A stretch of DNA of 64,000 nt. It comes from Maribacter aquimaris. GTDB lineage: Bacteria > Bacteroidota > Bacteroidia > Flavobacteriales > Flavobacteriaceae. The notes beneath the pieces are model-generated. The model saw only the letters and a program-made list of their open reading frames with translations, was not told the DNA's origin and searched no databases. The stretch lies in the NCBI RefSeq assembly GCF_014596745.1, contig NZ_JABTCF010000017.1, positions 1 through 64,000 of the forward strand, written 5' to 3'. Below are positions 51,776-61,591 of the stretch, piece by piece. A program made the position numbers and the translations under genes. Positions within the stretch are counted from its first letter, which is position 1, and each line of letters begins with the position of its first letter.

Positions 51776-52759
51776 ATGCTAAGAGTTATGAAAATAAAGA
51801 TTGATGGATTTGTGCTATCGATTATAGCGGTAATAGGTTTTTCTTATATTTTTCCCCAATGGGGAATAGAAGAAAGTAAAATCCCCATCGACACGATCAG
51901 TGCCATAGGAATTGCGCTTATATTCTTTTTTTACGGACTTAAATTGAGTCCGGAAAAACTAAAAGTAGGAGTTAAAAATTGGAGGTTGCACCTTCTTGTG
52001 CAGGCATCCACCTTTTTGATATTTCCATTATTGGTTTTGGTATTCCGTCCCTTCATACAAAACGAAGAACAAGAAATCATCTGGTTGGCCTTTTTCTTCT
52101 TGGCCGCGCTTCCATCGACCGTATCCTCATCCGTGGTCATGGTTTCCATTGCAAAGGGCAATATACCCGCGGCCATTTTCAATGCCAGTATTTCCGGGAT
52201 CATAGGTGTGGCCCTAACCCCTTTATGGATGGGGTTATTTGTTCAACATGCACAAACGGATTTTGATTTTACCGATATCTATATAAAACTCTTTGTTCAA
52301 ATCATCCTACCGGTGATAATCGGAATGCTTTTACAGCGATTTTTTGGGGAATTGGCCCAAAAATATACCAAGCAATTAACCCTGTTCGATAAATCCGTTA
52401 TCCTACTCATCATATACAAAAGTTTTGCTCGATCTTTTAATGACAACATCTTCAGTTCGGTCTCCATTTTGGATTTGTTGCTTCTTGTTATTTCCGTTTT
52501 AACCTTGTTCGGCATCCTATTCTTTTTAACACGTTTCTTGGCAAAGAAAATGAACTTCAGTATCGAAGATCAAATCACCGCCCAGTTTTGTGGGACGAAA
52601 AAATCATTGGTACACGGAACGGTATTTTCCAAAATAATCTTTGGCAACATCGCTACGATCGGTATTATCCTTCTGCCCCTTATGCTGTTCCATGCCATAC
52701 AATTATTGATTATCAGTATGGTCGCCTCGAAAATGGGTGCTAAAAACAGGGAAGGGTAA
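51776..52759 (+). CDS. Bile acid:sodium symporter-family (SBF-like) transporter
   Basis: 327 aa; the ATG at 51788 is an alternative start. About ten membrane segments; GIALIFFFYGLKLSPEKLK and FFLAALPSTVSSSVVMVSIAKGN are the crossover region, and QITAQFCGTKKSLVHGTVFS the second crossover of the SBF-like branch. Substrate unknown (organic anions in relatives). Confidence 0.85.
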   Translation: MLRVMKIKIDGFVLSIIAVIGFSYIFPQWGIEESKIPIDTISAIGIALIFFFYGLKLSPEKLKVGVKNWRLHLLVQASTFLIFPLLVLVFRPFIQNEEQEIIWLAFFFLAALPSTVSSSVVMVSIAKGNIPAAIFNASISGIIGVALTPLWMGLFVQHAQTDFDFTDIYIKLFVQIILPVIIGMLLQRFFGELAQKYTKQLTLFDKSVILLIIYKSFARSFNDNIFSSVSILDLLLLVISVLTLFGILFFLTRFLAKKMNFSIEDQITAQFCGTKKSLVHGTVFSKIIFGNIATIGIILLPLMLFHAIQLLIISMVASKMGAKNREG

Positions 52760-52956
52760 CCTTACATATTTCAGTTCCCCGATAGATCTTGGAAACCAAA
52801 CGGTCGAATAGTGCAAGCCATTTCCTGTCCGAAAACAGGAAGAAAATAGAATTCGCGTAAACTGTACCTTTATACAATGGTTACAGCCCATTGCAGCCTT
52901 TCTAGAACATGTATAATAGATTAAGTAACTTCACCCCCTTAAAAGGTATTTATTAA

Positions 52957-54318
52957 ATGGCGGATTCGCTCATCCTACAATGGATCATTTTGGTGGTTTT
53001 CGGAGTTTTATTCTTCTTTATCGCACCATTTTCCAAGACAAAAAACCAATTTTTTTCGGCAGTCTCAAAAAAAGGAAAAAAGCCGGATTTAATTATTCTA
53101 ACCAGTAGTTTGGTTATTTCATGGATATTCTCCAAATCCATTACCAATGCGGCCAATTTGGGTTTGGAGTTTGGTATTGTAGGGGGTATAGGGTACGGAG
53201 TATATTACTTTTCCTTTTTAGTGGCAGGAATTGTTTTGTACCAAATGAGGGTGAAAGGCAATTTCCAAAGTATACATCACTTTTTAACTACGAGATACGG
53301 TAAACATGCCGTTATTCTCTTCTCCATTTTGATAGGTATAAGGCTGTTTAATGAAGTATGGTCCAACAGTATGGTAATTGGCAGCTATTTTGGCGAATTA
53401 GGTTCAATTTCCTACTATTTTTCCATTGCTGTTTTTACTATCATAACGTTGGCTTATGTACTAAAGGGTGGACTAAGAAGTTCTTTGCTCACCGATTTAA
53501 TTCAAACACTCTTTTTTGGATTTTTATTAATTCTGATTTTAGGGGCGATTTTACCAAACGGAAAAGAAGGTGTCCCAGAATATATGGGATCCGGTACTTG
53601 GCAATTAGACCAAGGTGTCAATTTTATTTTAGTTGCTTTTCTTCAGATATTCAGCTACCCTTTTCATGACCCTGTAATGACTGATAGGGCTTTTATCAGT
53701 GACCCCCGAACCACACTTAAGAGTTTTGTCTTTGCCTCGATCATAGGCTTTGTCGCTATCGTCCTATTCAGTTTGATCGGGGTCTATGGCCAATTTAATG
53801 GAATCGCAGGACAGGCTACGGTAGAAGTGGCAAAATCGGGAGGAATCCTTATTATGCTGGCCATGAATTTTATAATGATTACCTCTGCGAGTTCTACCCT
53901 GGATTCCGCTTTTTCCTCATTTTCAAAATTGGTGGTAAAGGATATGAACATAAAAACGGGCCACCCGGTAAAAACAGGAAGATGGATGATGTTACTCATT
54001 GCTGTCGCGGGAACAGTGCCTATATTTATGAGTCCGACCATCCTTTCCGCAACCACTATAAGTGGAACAATGGTAGTAGGCCTGGCTCCCGTTTTTCTTT
54101 TTTGGAAGGTTGAATCCTCTTATCTTTCTTTTTATCTGCCGGTAATTTTCGGGATATTGATGGGGATTGTCTTGGCTTCAGGCTATTTCCCGGAAGGATT
54201 GCATTTTTCAAACGGCAAATATGCCGATTTGCTTTCCGCCAATCTTATTGGGTTGATTGGTGCCATTATTCTTTTTTTCATCCCCAAATTATTTACTTCT
54301 AAACCGTCCTTTTCATGA
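52957..54318 (+). CDS. Sodium:solute symporter (SSS family)
   Basis: 453 aa, about 13 membrane segments. KPDLIILTSSLVISWIFSKS, YYFSFLVAGIVLYQMRVKG, GLRSSLLTDLIQTLFFGFLL and FMITSASSTLDSAFSSFSKL (the last matching the conserved Ser-rich Na+ site of LeuT-fold SSS members) support the call. Its stop overlaps the next gene's ATG by 4 bp (ATGA), so the pair is translationally coupled. Confidence 0.85.
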   Translation: MADSLILQWIILVVFGVLFFFIAPFSKTKNQFFSAVSKKGKKPDLIILTSSLVISWIFSKSITNAANLGLEFGIVGGIGYGVYYFSFLVAGIVLYQMRVKGNFQSIHHFLTTRYGKHAVILFSILIGIRLFNEVWSNSMVIGSYFGELGSISYYFSIAVFTIITLAYVLKGGLRSSLLTDLIQTLFFGFLLILILGAILPNGKEGVPEYMGSGTWQLDQGVNFILVAFLQIFSYPFHDPVMTDRAFISDPRTTLKSFVFASIIGFVAIVLFSLIGVYGQFNGIAGQATVEVAKSGGILIMLAMNFIMITSASSTLDSAFSSFSKLVVKDMNIKTGHPVKTGRWMMLLIAVAGTVPIFMSPTILSATTISGTMVVGLAPVFLFWKVESSYLSFYLPVIFGILMGIVLASGYFPEGLHFSNGKYADLLSANLIGLIGAIILFFIPKLFTSKPSFS

Positions 54319-55133
54319 TACAAAACCTAGGAACCCTAACTGGAAAAATTTTGCTTTTTGGCGGAGTCTATTCCAATTTACAAGCTTTGGAGGCATTATT
54401 GGATGTTGCCCACAACCTAAATATTTCTAGCCGTAATATGATTTGCACAGGGGATATTATCGGTTATTGTTCCCAGCCGGAGGAAGTGTGTGACCTAATG
54501 AGAAAGAACAACATTAAAACTATTGCCGGAAATGTCGAAGAACAATTGCGGGAAGGTGAAGGGGATTGTGGATGTGATTTTGAAGAAGGAACGATTTGTG
54601 ATTCATTATCAAAACAATGGTATCCGTATGCACAGCAACAAATTTCCAAATCGACCCTACATTGGTTGAAAACAATTCCAATGCAAATGAAATTTCGTTT
54701 TGCAGCCAAAAACTTTTGGGTAGTACATGGTTCTTGTTTTAATATTTCGGAATTTATTTTTAAATCAACCCCTTGGGAAGTAAAGGAAAGGAATTTCATT
54801 AAAACCAATGCGGATATTATCATTGCCGGACATTGCGGCCTACCTTTTACAGATAGCCAAGGAGATAAAACATGGCTTAATCCTGGGGTAATAGGAATGC
54901 CCGCGAATGATGGGAACACCACGGTATGGTATGCAGTGCTTGAAGAGGTAAATGGCAAAATAGAAATTTCACATCATCCTTTACAATATAATTTTGAAAT
55001 GGCTTCTACATTAATGGACAACCATGAGCTCCCAAAGGAATATTCCAATACTTTAAAAACAGGAATTTGGGATAATTGTGATATCCTCCCTGATATGGAA
55101 ACCAGTCATCAGGGAAAGGAAATCAGGTTTTGA
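54315..55133 (+). CDS. Metallophosphoesterase, atypical first motif
   Basis: 272 aa, calcineurin-like. The expected GDxHGN appears as FGGVYSNLQAL (Asp and His replaced), motif 2 is CTGDIIGY, motif 3 AGNVEEQL, then VVHGSC, AGHCGLPF (for GHTH) and WLNPGVIGMP. CGCDF plus another Cys nearby is unusual. Translationally coupled to the symporter. With motif 1 changed, metal use may differ or the enzyme may be a binding protein. Confidence 0.8.
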   Translation: MIQNLGTLTGKILLFGGVYSNLQALEALLDVAHNLNISSRNMICTGDIIGYCSQPEEVCDLMRKNNIKTIAGNVEEQLREGEGDCGCDFEEGTICDSLSKQWYPYAQQQISKSTLHWLKTIPMQMKFRFAAKNFWVVHGSCFNISEFIFKSTPWEVKERNFIKTNADIIIAGHCGLPFTDSQGDKTWLNPGVIGMPANDGNTTVWYAVLEEVNGKIEISHHPLQYNFEMASTLMDNHELPKEYSNTLKTGIWDNCDILPDMETSHQGKEIRF

Positions 55134-55423
55134 CCCAAACTTTGAAAACCGACACTTGATCTCCTTCATATATAAGAAGAGGAATTCCATAAACCCAATG
55201 TTTAGGGATTTTATCTTGGAGGGTCCAAGGAATTATATAGAGGTGTCCCGGTTAGCAGTATATTTGTAAAAAACAAACCAAAAAACGGATACAACGGAAT
55301 TTAATAGTAGGCTAAAGCCGATTTCCAAGGTTCTGGGGATACCCAAAAAACATGACCATTGACTCTCGACCATACCCCTGGAGCTTGTTTATGGATAAGG
55401 CTTTAACACCCATACCTAGTTAA

Positions 55424-56302
55424 ACAAAGAATAATATCAACCCATCAGAAATACATATTGTCCCCAAGCAATCGACCCCTATTCGACTCCAAGAATACGG
55501 TGTAGGTATTTTCGAGGCGGTTTCAACAAAATCGGCATTAAAAAAAGCCCTGAAGAAAAAGTATATTAAGGTCAATGAGGTAATTGCCACAACGGCAACT
55601 TTTATAAACGGTGGGGAATGTATCAGCTTATCGGTCATAGAGGAGCCAAGTACAAATAAAAAACTGGTCTTTCCCCTTCAAGTTTTATTCGAGGACGATT
55701 ACTTAGCGGTCATCCATAAGCCTGCGGGAATTTTAGTTAGTGGCAATAGTTTTAAAACCATTGCCCATGCCCTACCCCAAAACTTAAGGAAAAGTAACCT
55801 GCCCGATGCAACAACCCCACAACCCGTGCATCGATTGGATTTCGCAACCACTGGTATTTTATTGATTGGCAAAACGAACCAAAGCATTCGCGCCCTTAAC
55901 AAACTATTTGAGAATAAGTCGGTTAAAAAAACCTACTACGCGATTACCATTGGAGAAATGGAGGAAAGAGGGGAAATCATTTCAGCGATTGATGGTAAAA
56001 AATCACAATCGAATTATACACTTTGTGACTCCGTACCCTCTGAAAGATTCGGTAGACTCAATTTGGTGGAATTGGGACCCCGAACAGGCAGAAGACATCA
56101 ATTGCGGAAACATCTATCCCATATCGGAAATCCCATCTTGGGCGATAAGGAATACGGAATCGAAAACCTGATCTTAAACGGTAAAGGGTTGTATTTACAC
56201 GCCTACTCCTTAAAATTCATCCATCCATTTACTCATGGGGAAATGCACTTTAAAGATGGACTCCCCCAAAGGTTTAAAAAAATATTCCACACATTACAAT
56301 AG
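55424..56302 (+). CDS. RluA-family pseudouridine synthase with no canonical start
   Basis: About 290 aa if read from just after the stop at 55421. N-terminal S4-like region (EAVSTKSALKKALKKKYIKV), then LFEDDYLAVIHKPAGILVSG, catalytic VHRLDFATTG (Asp), GPRTGRRHQLRKHLSHIGNPI and GDKEYG. The whole upstream reading is clearly coding, yet it has no in-frame ATG, GTG or TTG before the GTG at 55826, which is inside the catalytic motif. Either initiation is at a rare codon (ATT/ATC/ATA around 55436-55457) or the 5' end has been damaged. Confidence 0.75.
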   Translation, partial: TKNNINPSEIHIVPKQSTPIRLQEYGVGIFEAVSTKSALKKALKKKYIKVNEVIATTATFINGGECISLSVIEEPSTNKKLVFPLQVLFEDDYLAVIHKPAGILVSGNSFKTIAHALPQNLRKSNLPDATTPQPVHRLDFATTGILLIGKTNQSIRALNKLFENKSVKKTYYAITIGEMEERGEIISAIDGKKSQSNYTLCDSVPSERFGRLNLVELGPRTGRRHQLRKHLSHIGNPILGDKEYGIENLILNGKGLYLHAYSLKFIHPFTHGEMHFKDGLPQRFKKIFHTLQ

Positions 56303-56419
56303 CGCTTTGACATACTTTGAAAGTTTGTTGAAATCAAGCTGTTTTTCATGGATCAAGAAATTTCAATACGATTCAATAATTACTAAATTTGGAGGTCATA
56401 AACCTTTCTGGAATTAATT

Positions 56420-57745
56420 ATGTGTAAAATCGACTTTTCTTTAAAGTTCCACCTTCCCTTTGTATTGTTTTTAGCTCCTTTTTTTCTTTGTAGCCAGACT
56501 ACCGAAAAAAATGGTGGCCAATGGATCGATAAAAATGAATCTGAAAATTATACCGCACGTCATGAATGTTCATTTGTACAAGCGGGAGATGCCTTTATTT
56601 TACTCGGGGGAAGGGAATCCGCACAAACGTTGGAATTGTACGATTTCAAAAATAATACCTGGAAAAAGGCGGCGAATAGTGCCCCCAAGGAATTCAACCA
56701 TTTCCAAGCCACTTTTTATAAGGGGTTTGTATGGATCATTGGTGCATTTAAGACCAATAGCTTTCCCCAGGAAATACCCGAAGAAGCCATTTGGCTATAC
56801 CACCCGCCTACCGACCAATGGATCAAGGGACCTGAAATCCCTGAAGATCGTCGACGGGGTGGTGCCGGTTTAGTCGTTTACAACGATGTGTTTTATATCG
56901 TCGGAGGTAATACCATTGGCCATGACGGAGGATATGTAAACTGGTTCGATGCCTATAACCCTAAAGACAATAGTTGGACCGTTTTGGAAAATGCCTCACA
57001 GAAAAGGGATCATTTCCATGCAGCCGTCATCGACGATGTTCTGTATGCAGCCGGCGGCAGGCAATCCGGTGGTGAGGGAGGCGTTTTCTCCCCCTTGGTT
57101 GGTGTCGTTGATATCTATGACTTTAAAACCAACAAATGGTCAACGTTGAAAAACGATTTACCTACACCGAGGGCCGCACCGGGCATTATAGTCTATAAAA
57201 AGGAATTGTATGTCATGGGGGGCGAAGGGGAAAAAAAGGGTCCGGCCTTTAATATTGTGGAAGCCTATAATCCGAAGACCGAAAATTGGACGACGAAGAC
57301 ACCGATGCATTATCCCAGACATGGTACACAGGCCATTTTATCCGGGGAAGGTATTTATATTGCTGCCGGCTCCCCTACCCGAGGTGGGGGAAACCAACAC
57401 CATATGGAAGTGTATCATAAAGACCAACCCTCAGGTGAAAAATTAATTGCTTCCGAATTGATCGTACCTAAAAAAGTAAAGATCAAACCTGGAAGCACCC
57501 AAACGATCACCGTACATAATAAAAACGGTACTACGGGCAGTTTTATCACTTCAATTGCATTGTCCGGAGCGGCAAAAAGGGATTATAAAATCCATTCGAA
57601 ATCAGCTTATTTCCTAGTGGATCCCGATGGACAATTTGATATTGTGATCGAACACCTTGGTGGGGTTTCCAAGGAAAAGGCAAGTCTTGACATCAAATAC
57701 AATGGCAACCTTAAGAAAACCATTGCGTTAGAACCAAGGGAATAG
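56420..57745 (+). CDS. Secreted kelch-repeat beta-propeller protein
   Basis: 441 aa, signal FVLFLAPFFLCSQ. Repeats of the kelch pattern (FILLGGRESAQTLELYDFKNN, YIVGGNTIGHDGG, YAAGGRQSGGEGGV, YVMGGEGEKKGPAFNIVEAY, YIAAGSPTRGGGN) build a six-bladed propeller over residues 35-335. The last 100 residues are an Ig-like tail (PKKVKIKPGSTQTITVHNKN). Periplasmic or surface; ligand unknown. Confidence 0.85.
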   Translation: MCKIDFSLKFHLPFVLFLAPFFLCSQTTEKNGGQWIDKNESENYTARHECSFVQAGDAFILLGGRESAQTLELYDFKNNTWKKAANSAPKEFNHFQATFYKGFVWIIGAFKTNSFPQEIPEEAIWLYHPPTDQWIKGPEIPEDRRRGGAGLVVYNDVFYIVGGNTIGHDGGYVNWFDAYNPKDNSWTVLENASQKRDHFHAAVIDDVLYAAGGRQSGGEGGVFSPLVGVVDIYDFKTNKWSTLKNDLPTPRAAPGIIVYKKELYVMGGEGEKKGPAFNIVEAYNPKTENWTTKTPMHYPRHGTQAILSGEGIYIAAGSPTRGGGNQHHMEVYHKDQPSGEKLIASELIVPKKVKIKPGSTQTITVHNKNGTTGSFITSIALSGAAKRDYKIHSKSAYFLVDPDGQFDIVIEHLGGVSKEKASLDIKYNGNLKKTIALEPRE

Positions 57746-57750
57746 GTCTT

Positions 57751-57873
57751 ATGGAAAAAAGTAATCTTCCATTTAAAAACATCGCATTCTGTTTTGGACT
57801 TTTTATTATGGCCATGGGTGTGGCCTTATCGGTCAAAACTGATTTAGGGTTTCCCCCATCCATGGTTGAATGA
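57751..57873 (+). pseudogene. YczE/YitT-like membrane protein, N-terminal scrap
   Basis: 40 codons starting ATG, 5 bp after the kelch gene. KNIAFCFGLFIMAMGVALSV and KTDLGFPPSMVE match the first helix and conserved ADLG loop of YczE/YitT-type proteins (normally about 200 aa); then a stop. Confidence 0.6.
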
Positions 57874-58050
57874 TAAAATCGTTTATTAGATTGAAAGGAT
57901 ACTGTCGTAATCAGTACCGGACGAGCCGAAAATTAAAATATATTTATATTGCCAAAGAGGATTGGGTTTAACTGGATATTTTTTCCGAAATTCAATCCAT
58001 CGATATGGGCGTGGAACGTCCCTTTCACGATTTGGCATCAAACAAAACCT

Positions 58051-58638
58051 ATGGATTATAAAATATTTCTTCTTCTCGTAGTACTGGGGTATTCCGCAAT
58101 AGGCCAGGAACCAAAGGTCGAATGGGATTCCGATTACCAATTAAACATCAGTGATTTTAGGGCATCGCAAACGAAAATCGATAAAAGTGTGACTTCCGTT
58201 TATGTTCAATCGGGCATCAACATAGAGTTTGCGATTCAAATGAACAATTTTGTATTCATGTTGACCAAGAATTTCAACTCCAAATTGGCATGTACCTTCC
58301 AAAAAGAAGCCGCTACCCTCATGGCGCCCGATAGTGTAAAGGCCAATCAACTGATCAAACTGGTGCAATTCGATTTTGACCTATCCGAATTATATACCAG
58401 AAAGATCCGAAAAGAACTGTTCGAGAATAAAAAAACCTTTTCCGATGTAACGTTCTTTCAGCCTTATTTTGATAAAATGATTGCGGAACGCAATGCGGCC
58501 AGTGCCAAAATATACGCTGAAACTGACTTTGGTAATAATGCGGCTCTTTTAGAGAAAGCACATAAAGAGGTTAAAAAGGAAATCCTCTTGCTCCCAAATT
58601 ATTGCAAAGATTGTAAACCCCCTAAGAAAAGAAAATAG
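58051..58638 (+). CDS. Hypothetical secreted protein
   Basis: 195 aa from the ATG at 58051 (signal MDYKIFLLLVVLGYSAIGQ); the frame is open upstream to 57949 but that part looks non-coding. Contains VEWDSDYQLNISDFRASQTK, long helices (DLSELYTRKIRKELFENKKT, DKMIAERNAASAKIYAET) and a final CKDCKPPKKRK. No family recognised; common flavobacterial style of extracytoplasmic protein. Confidence 0.7.
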   Translation: MDYKIFLLLVVLGYSAIGQEPKVEWDSDYQLNISDFRASQTKIDKSVTSVYVQSGINIEFAIQMNNFVFMLTKNFNSKLACTFQKEAATLMAPDSVKANQLIKLVQFDFDLSELYTRKIRKELFENKKTFSDVTFFQPYFDKMIAERNAASAKIYAETDFGNNAALLEKAHKEVKKEILLLPNYCKDCKPPKKRK

Positions 58639-58651
58639 AGCAACCCCTTAC

Positions 58652-60244
58652 ATGTCGCCCATGGATATAAAAAATCCAATCCTTCCCGGTTTTAATCCAG
58701 ATCCCTCAATTCTGAGGGTAGCGGATGATTACTATATTGCAACATCAACGTTTGAATGGTTTCCAGGAGTCCAGATCCATCATTCCAAAGACCTTGTCCA
58801 TTGGAGGTTGCTGACTCGGCCACTCAATCGCACCGCACAACTGAATATGGCCGGAACACCAAATTCCTGTGGGGTTTGGGCTCCTTGTCTATCCTATGAT
58901 AACGGTACTTTTTATTTGATTTATTCCGATGTCAAAACATTCAAAAGTCCGTTCAAGGATGTCCATAACTACTTGGTTACCACCGAGGATATTGCAGGCG
59001 ATTGGTCCGACCCCATTTATCTGAACAGTTCGGGTTTTGACCCTTCCTTGTTCCATGACACCGATGGGAGAAAATGGTTGACGAATGTACTTTGGGACCA
59101 TCGTAAGGACAAGGATTCTTTCGGTGGAATCATATTGCAAGAGTATTCACCCGAGGAAAAAAAACTTGTAGGCCCTATAACGAATATCTATAAGGGTACC
59201 GATATAGGACTGGTTGAAGGCTCCCATATTTATAAGCGAAACAATTATTATTATCTAATGACCGCCGAGGGTGGCACCGTATACAAACACGCTGTGACCA
59301 TGGCTCGTTCAAAGCGACTTGAAGGCCCTTATGAGGCGGATCCCGAAAATCCGGTCTTAACATCGTACAACAATCCGACTTTGGAACTGCAAAGGGCCGG
59401 ACATGCTTCCTTGGTCGAGACACAAACAGGGGAATGGTACTTGGCCCATCTTTGTGGCCGATACTTGCCTTCGAGGGGAAGGTGCATCATGGGACGGGAA
59501 ACCGCCTTGCAAAAAATGATATGGACCTCGGAAGGCTGGTTACGATTGGAATGCGGGGGAAATGAGCCCCAACTTACGGTTACCGCTCCCAATCTTAAAT
59601 CACACCCATGGGAAACAGCACCTCTTAAAGATGATTTCAACACTGAAAAGCTTGACATCAATTTCCAATTTTTAAGGGTAAAACTCGATGCCGATAGCTA
59701 TTCGTTATCCGAGCGCCCCGGGTTCTTAAGGTTGAAGGGAAGGGAATCCCTAAATTCGCACCATACACAAGCCTTGGTGGTAAGACGGCAGCAATCCTTT
59801 TTCTATACGGCCGAAACCTGTCTCGATTTCCATCCTGAAACTTTTCAACAGATGGCAGGAATTACGGCTTTCTATGATAACGAAAACTTCTATTATCTGT
59901 ATGTGACCCATGATGGGGAAATGGGAAAATGTATCGATATTATGAGTAGTGTAAAGGGTAATACCGATTTCCCCCTTTCAAATAAAATAGCCTTGGACAA
60001 CCAAAAAGAATGCTATTTACGGATCAAGGTCCGTTATGACAAATTGAATTTTCAATACTCCCAAGATGGGACCAACTGGATTTCCATTGGACCGGATTTG
60101 GACTGTAGTACGCTCTCCGACGAATTTCAGGAAGGTGATAAGGAGGCCTCCTTCACCGGAGCTTTTGTCGGTTTATGCTGCCAAGACCTATCGGGAAAAA
60201 GAAAACCGGCTGACTTCGATTATTTTGAATACCGCGAAGCCTAA
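58652..60244 (+). CDS. Glycoside hydrolase family 43 (beta-xylosidase-like)
   Basis: 530 aa, no signal peptide. Five-bladed propeller, residues 5-310: catalytic base Asp17 in GFNPDPSI, pKa-modulating Asp in SSGFDPSLFHDTDG and acid Glu in GLVEGSHIYK. Residues 330-530 are the C-terminal beta-sandwich of XynB-type enzymes (FRFLRVKLD-like, FYTAETCLDFHPETFQQMAG). Releases xylose or arabinose from short xylo-oligomers, in the cytoplasm judging from the lack of a signal. Start at 58652 or 58661. Confidence 0.9.
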   Translation: MSPMDIKNPILPGFNPDPSILRVADDYYIATSTFEWFPGVQIHHSKDLVHWRLLTRPLNRTAQLNMAGTPNSCGVWAPCLSYDNGTFYLIYSDVKTFKSPFKDVHNYLVTTEDIAGDWSDPIYLNSSGFDPSLFHDTDGRKWLTNVLWDHRKDKDSFGGIILQEYSPEEKKLVGPITNIYKGTDIGLVEGSHIYKRNNYYYLMTAEGGTVYKHAVTMARSKRLEGPYEADPENPVLTSYNNPTLELQRAGHASLVETQTGEWYLAHLCGRYLPSRGRCIMGRETALQKMIWTSEGWLRLECGGNEPQLTVTAPNLKSHPWETAPLKDDFNTEKLDINFQFLRVKLDADSYSLSERPGFLRLKGRESLNSHHTQALVVRRQQSFFYTAETCLDFHPETFQQMAGITAFYDNENFYYLYVTHDGEMGKCIDIMSSVKGNTDFPLSNKIALDNQKECYLRIKVRYDKLNFQYSQDGTNWISIGPDLDCSTLSDEFQEGDKEASFTGAFVGLCCQDLSGKRKPADFDYFEYREA

Positions 60245-60318
60245 TCGGGATTGTACCAAACTATAAGGGACCAAGGTTGAACAAACGAATGCCTATATCG
60301 TACCCTTTGCAAAAAAAT

Positions 60319-61134
60319 ATGAAGAATATCCTATCCACATTTTTTACCCTGTTCATGATTTCCCTTGGAAATGCCCAAATAATCAATGAAAATGAGTTTT
60401 CCATTGGTAAAACCATTGAAATAAATTCAAAAATATTACACGAGAACAGGACCGTGAATATTTATCTTCCCCATGGTTACGAAAGGGATACCCTAAAAAC
60501 CTACCCTGTTATATATCTATTGGATGGTTCAGTGGATGAAGACTTCATACATATTGCAGGCCTAGTACAATTCTGTTCCTTTTCATGGATAAACATACTC
60601 CCGGAATCCATCGTAGTGGGCATTGCGAATGTTGATAGAAAGAGGGACTTCACCTCCCCTTCCGATGTCGAGATCGACCAAAAGGAACTACCGACCTCGG
60701 GTAAATCGGACAAATTCATTGCATTTATCGCTGAGGAATTACAAGGTGTCATTGACGAAAAGTACAGGACAACCAACACAAAAACCCTTATCGGGCAATC
60801 GCTAGGCGGTTTATTGGCTACTGAAATCCTTTTTGAAAGACCTGGGTTATTCGATAATTATATCATCATCAGTCCGAGTCTTTGGTGGAATAATGAGAAA
60901 CTGTTGGCATATGATTTGGATAAATCATTGAAAGATAAATCCGTTTATATCGGCGTAGGCAAGGAAGGTGCGCAGATGGAAAGATTGGCCCAATCGCTAT
61001 TTTATAAGTTAACCTTGGAAAAGAAGAATGATATACAACTGTTCTTCAACCATTTCGAAGGACAGGACCATGGTGATGTATTGCATTTGGCCGTTTATGA
61101 TGCGTTTGAAAAACTTTTAAAAAAAAAGGAATAA
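60319..61134 (+). CDS. Esterase D/IroE-like alpha/beta hydrolase
   Basis: 271 aa from the ATG at 60319 (signal NILSTFFTLFMISLGNAQ); the frame begins at a TTG at 60277. Motifs VNIYLPHGYERDTLKTYPVI, YLLDGSVDED, nucleophile IGQSLGGLLATE, SPSLWWNN, and EGQDHGDVLH with the His. This is the secreted putative-esterase group related to siderophore or feruloyl esterases. Substrate unknown. Confidence 0.85.
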   Translation: MKNILSTFFTLFMISLGNAQIINENEFSIGKTIEINSKILHENRTVNIYLPHGYERDTLKTYPVIYLLDGSVDEDFIHIAGLVQFCSFSWINILPESIVVGIANVDRKRDFTSPSDVEIDQKELPTSGKSDKFIAFIAEELQGVIDEKYRTTNTKTLIGQSLGGLLATEILFERPGLFDNYIIISPSLWWNNEKLLAYDLDKSLKDKSVYIGVGKEGAQMERLAQSLFYKLTLEKKNDIQLFFNHFEGQDHGDVLHLAVYDAFEKLLKKKE

Positions 61135-61183
61135 TAAACTGCCTAATATGACAAAAGTCACATCTACATTCCAAATCCAATCG

Positions 61184-61191
61184 TACATTTG
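61184..61191 (+). promoter_or_regulatory. Putative -7 box before the thioredoxin-permease pair
   Basis: TACATTTG matches TAnnTTTG about 100 bp before the ATG at 61290; the leader between holds no further landmark. Confidence 0.5.
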
Positions 61192-61289
61192 CGATATAAA
61201 ATATAAAAAGAAGTTTAGTACATATAGCATACGGGAAAGCTACCGAAGCCTTGGCATGCCGTCTATAGGCGATAATAAAAACAATTATC

Positions 61290-61526
61290 ATGAGTAAAGT
61301 AATCAAAATTTTAGGAACAGGTTGTCCAAAATGCCAATCAATGACCGGTGTGGTCCAAGAAGTTGTCACAGCGAACAAGATAGATGCATCCATAGAAAAA
61401 GTTGAGGATATCGTAGAGATCATGAAGTTCAATGTGATGTCTACACCTGCCTTGGTCATCGATGATGTTATCACCGTAAAAGGCAGAATACCCTCAAAAG
61501 ATGAAGTATTGAAACTACTCAGTTAA
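61290..61526 (+). CDS. Small thioredoxin-like redox protein
   Basis: 78 aa. Cys12-Pro-Lys-Cys15 in LGTGCPKCQ, then MSTPALVIDDVITVKGR with the cis-Pro. Matches the MTH895/redox-active disulphide protein 2 family, which is regularly next to DUF318/ArsP-type permeases as here. Cytoplasmic thiol reductant. Confidence 0.9.
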   Translation: MSKVIKILGTGCPKCQSMTGVVQEVVTANKIDASIEKVEDIVEIMKFNVMSTPALVIDDVITVKGRIPSKDEVLKLLS

Positions 61527-61591
61527 TGTAACACAAGCCATGAACAACCAAATCAAGGCCTCATGGTTTAATGTTATAAATATGATTGACA

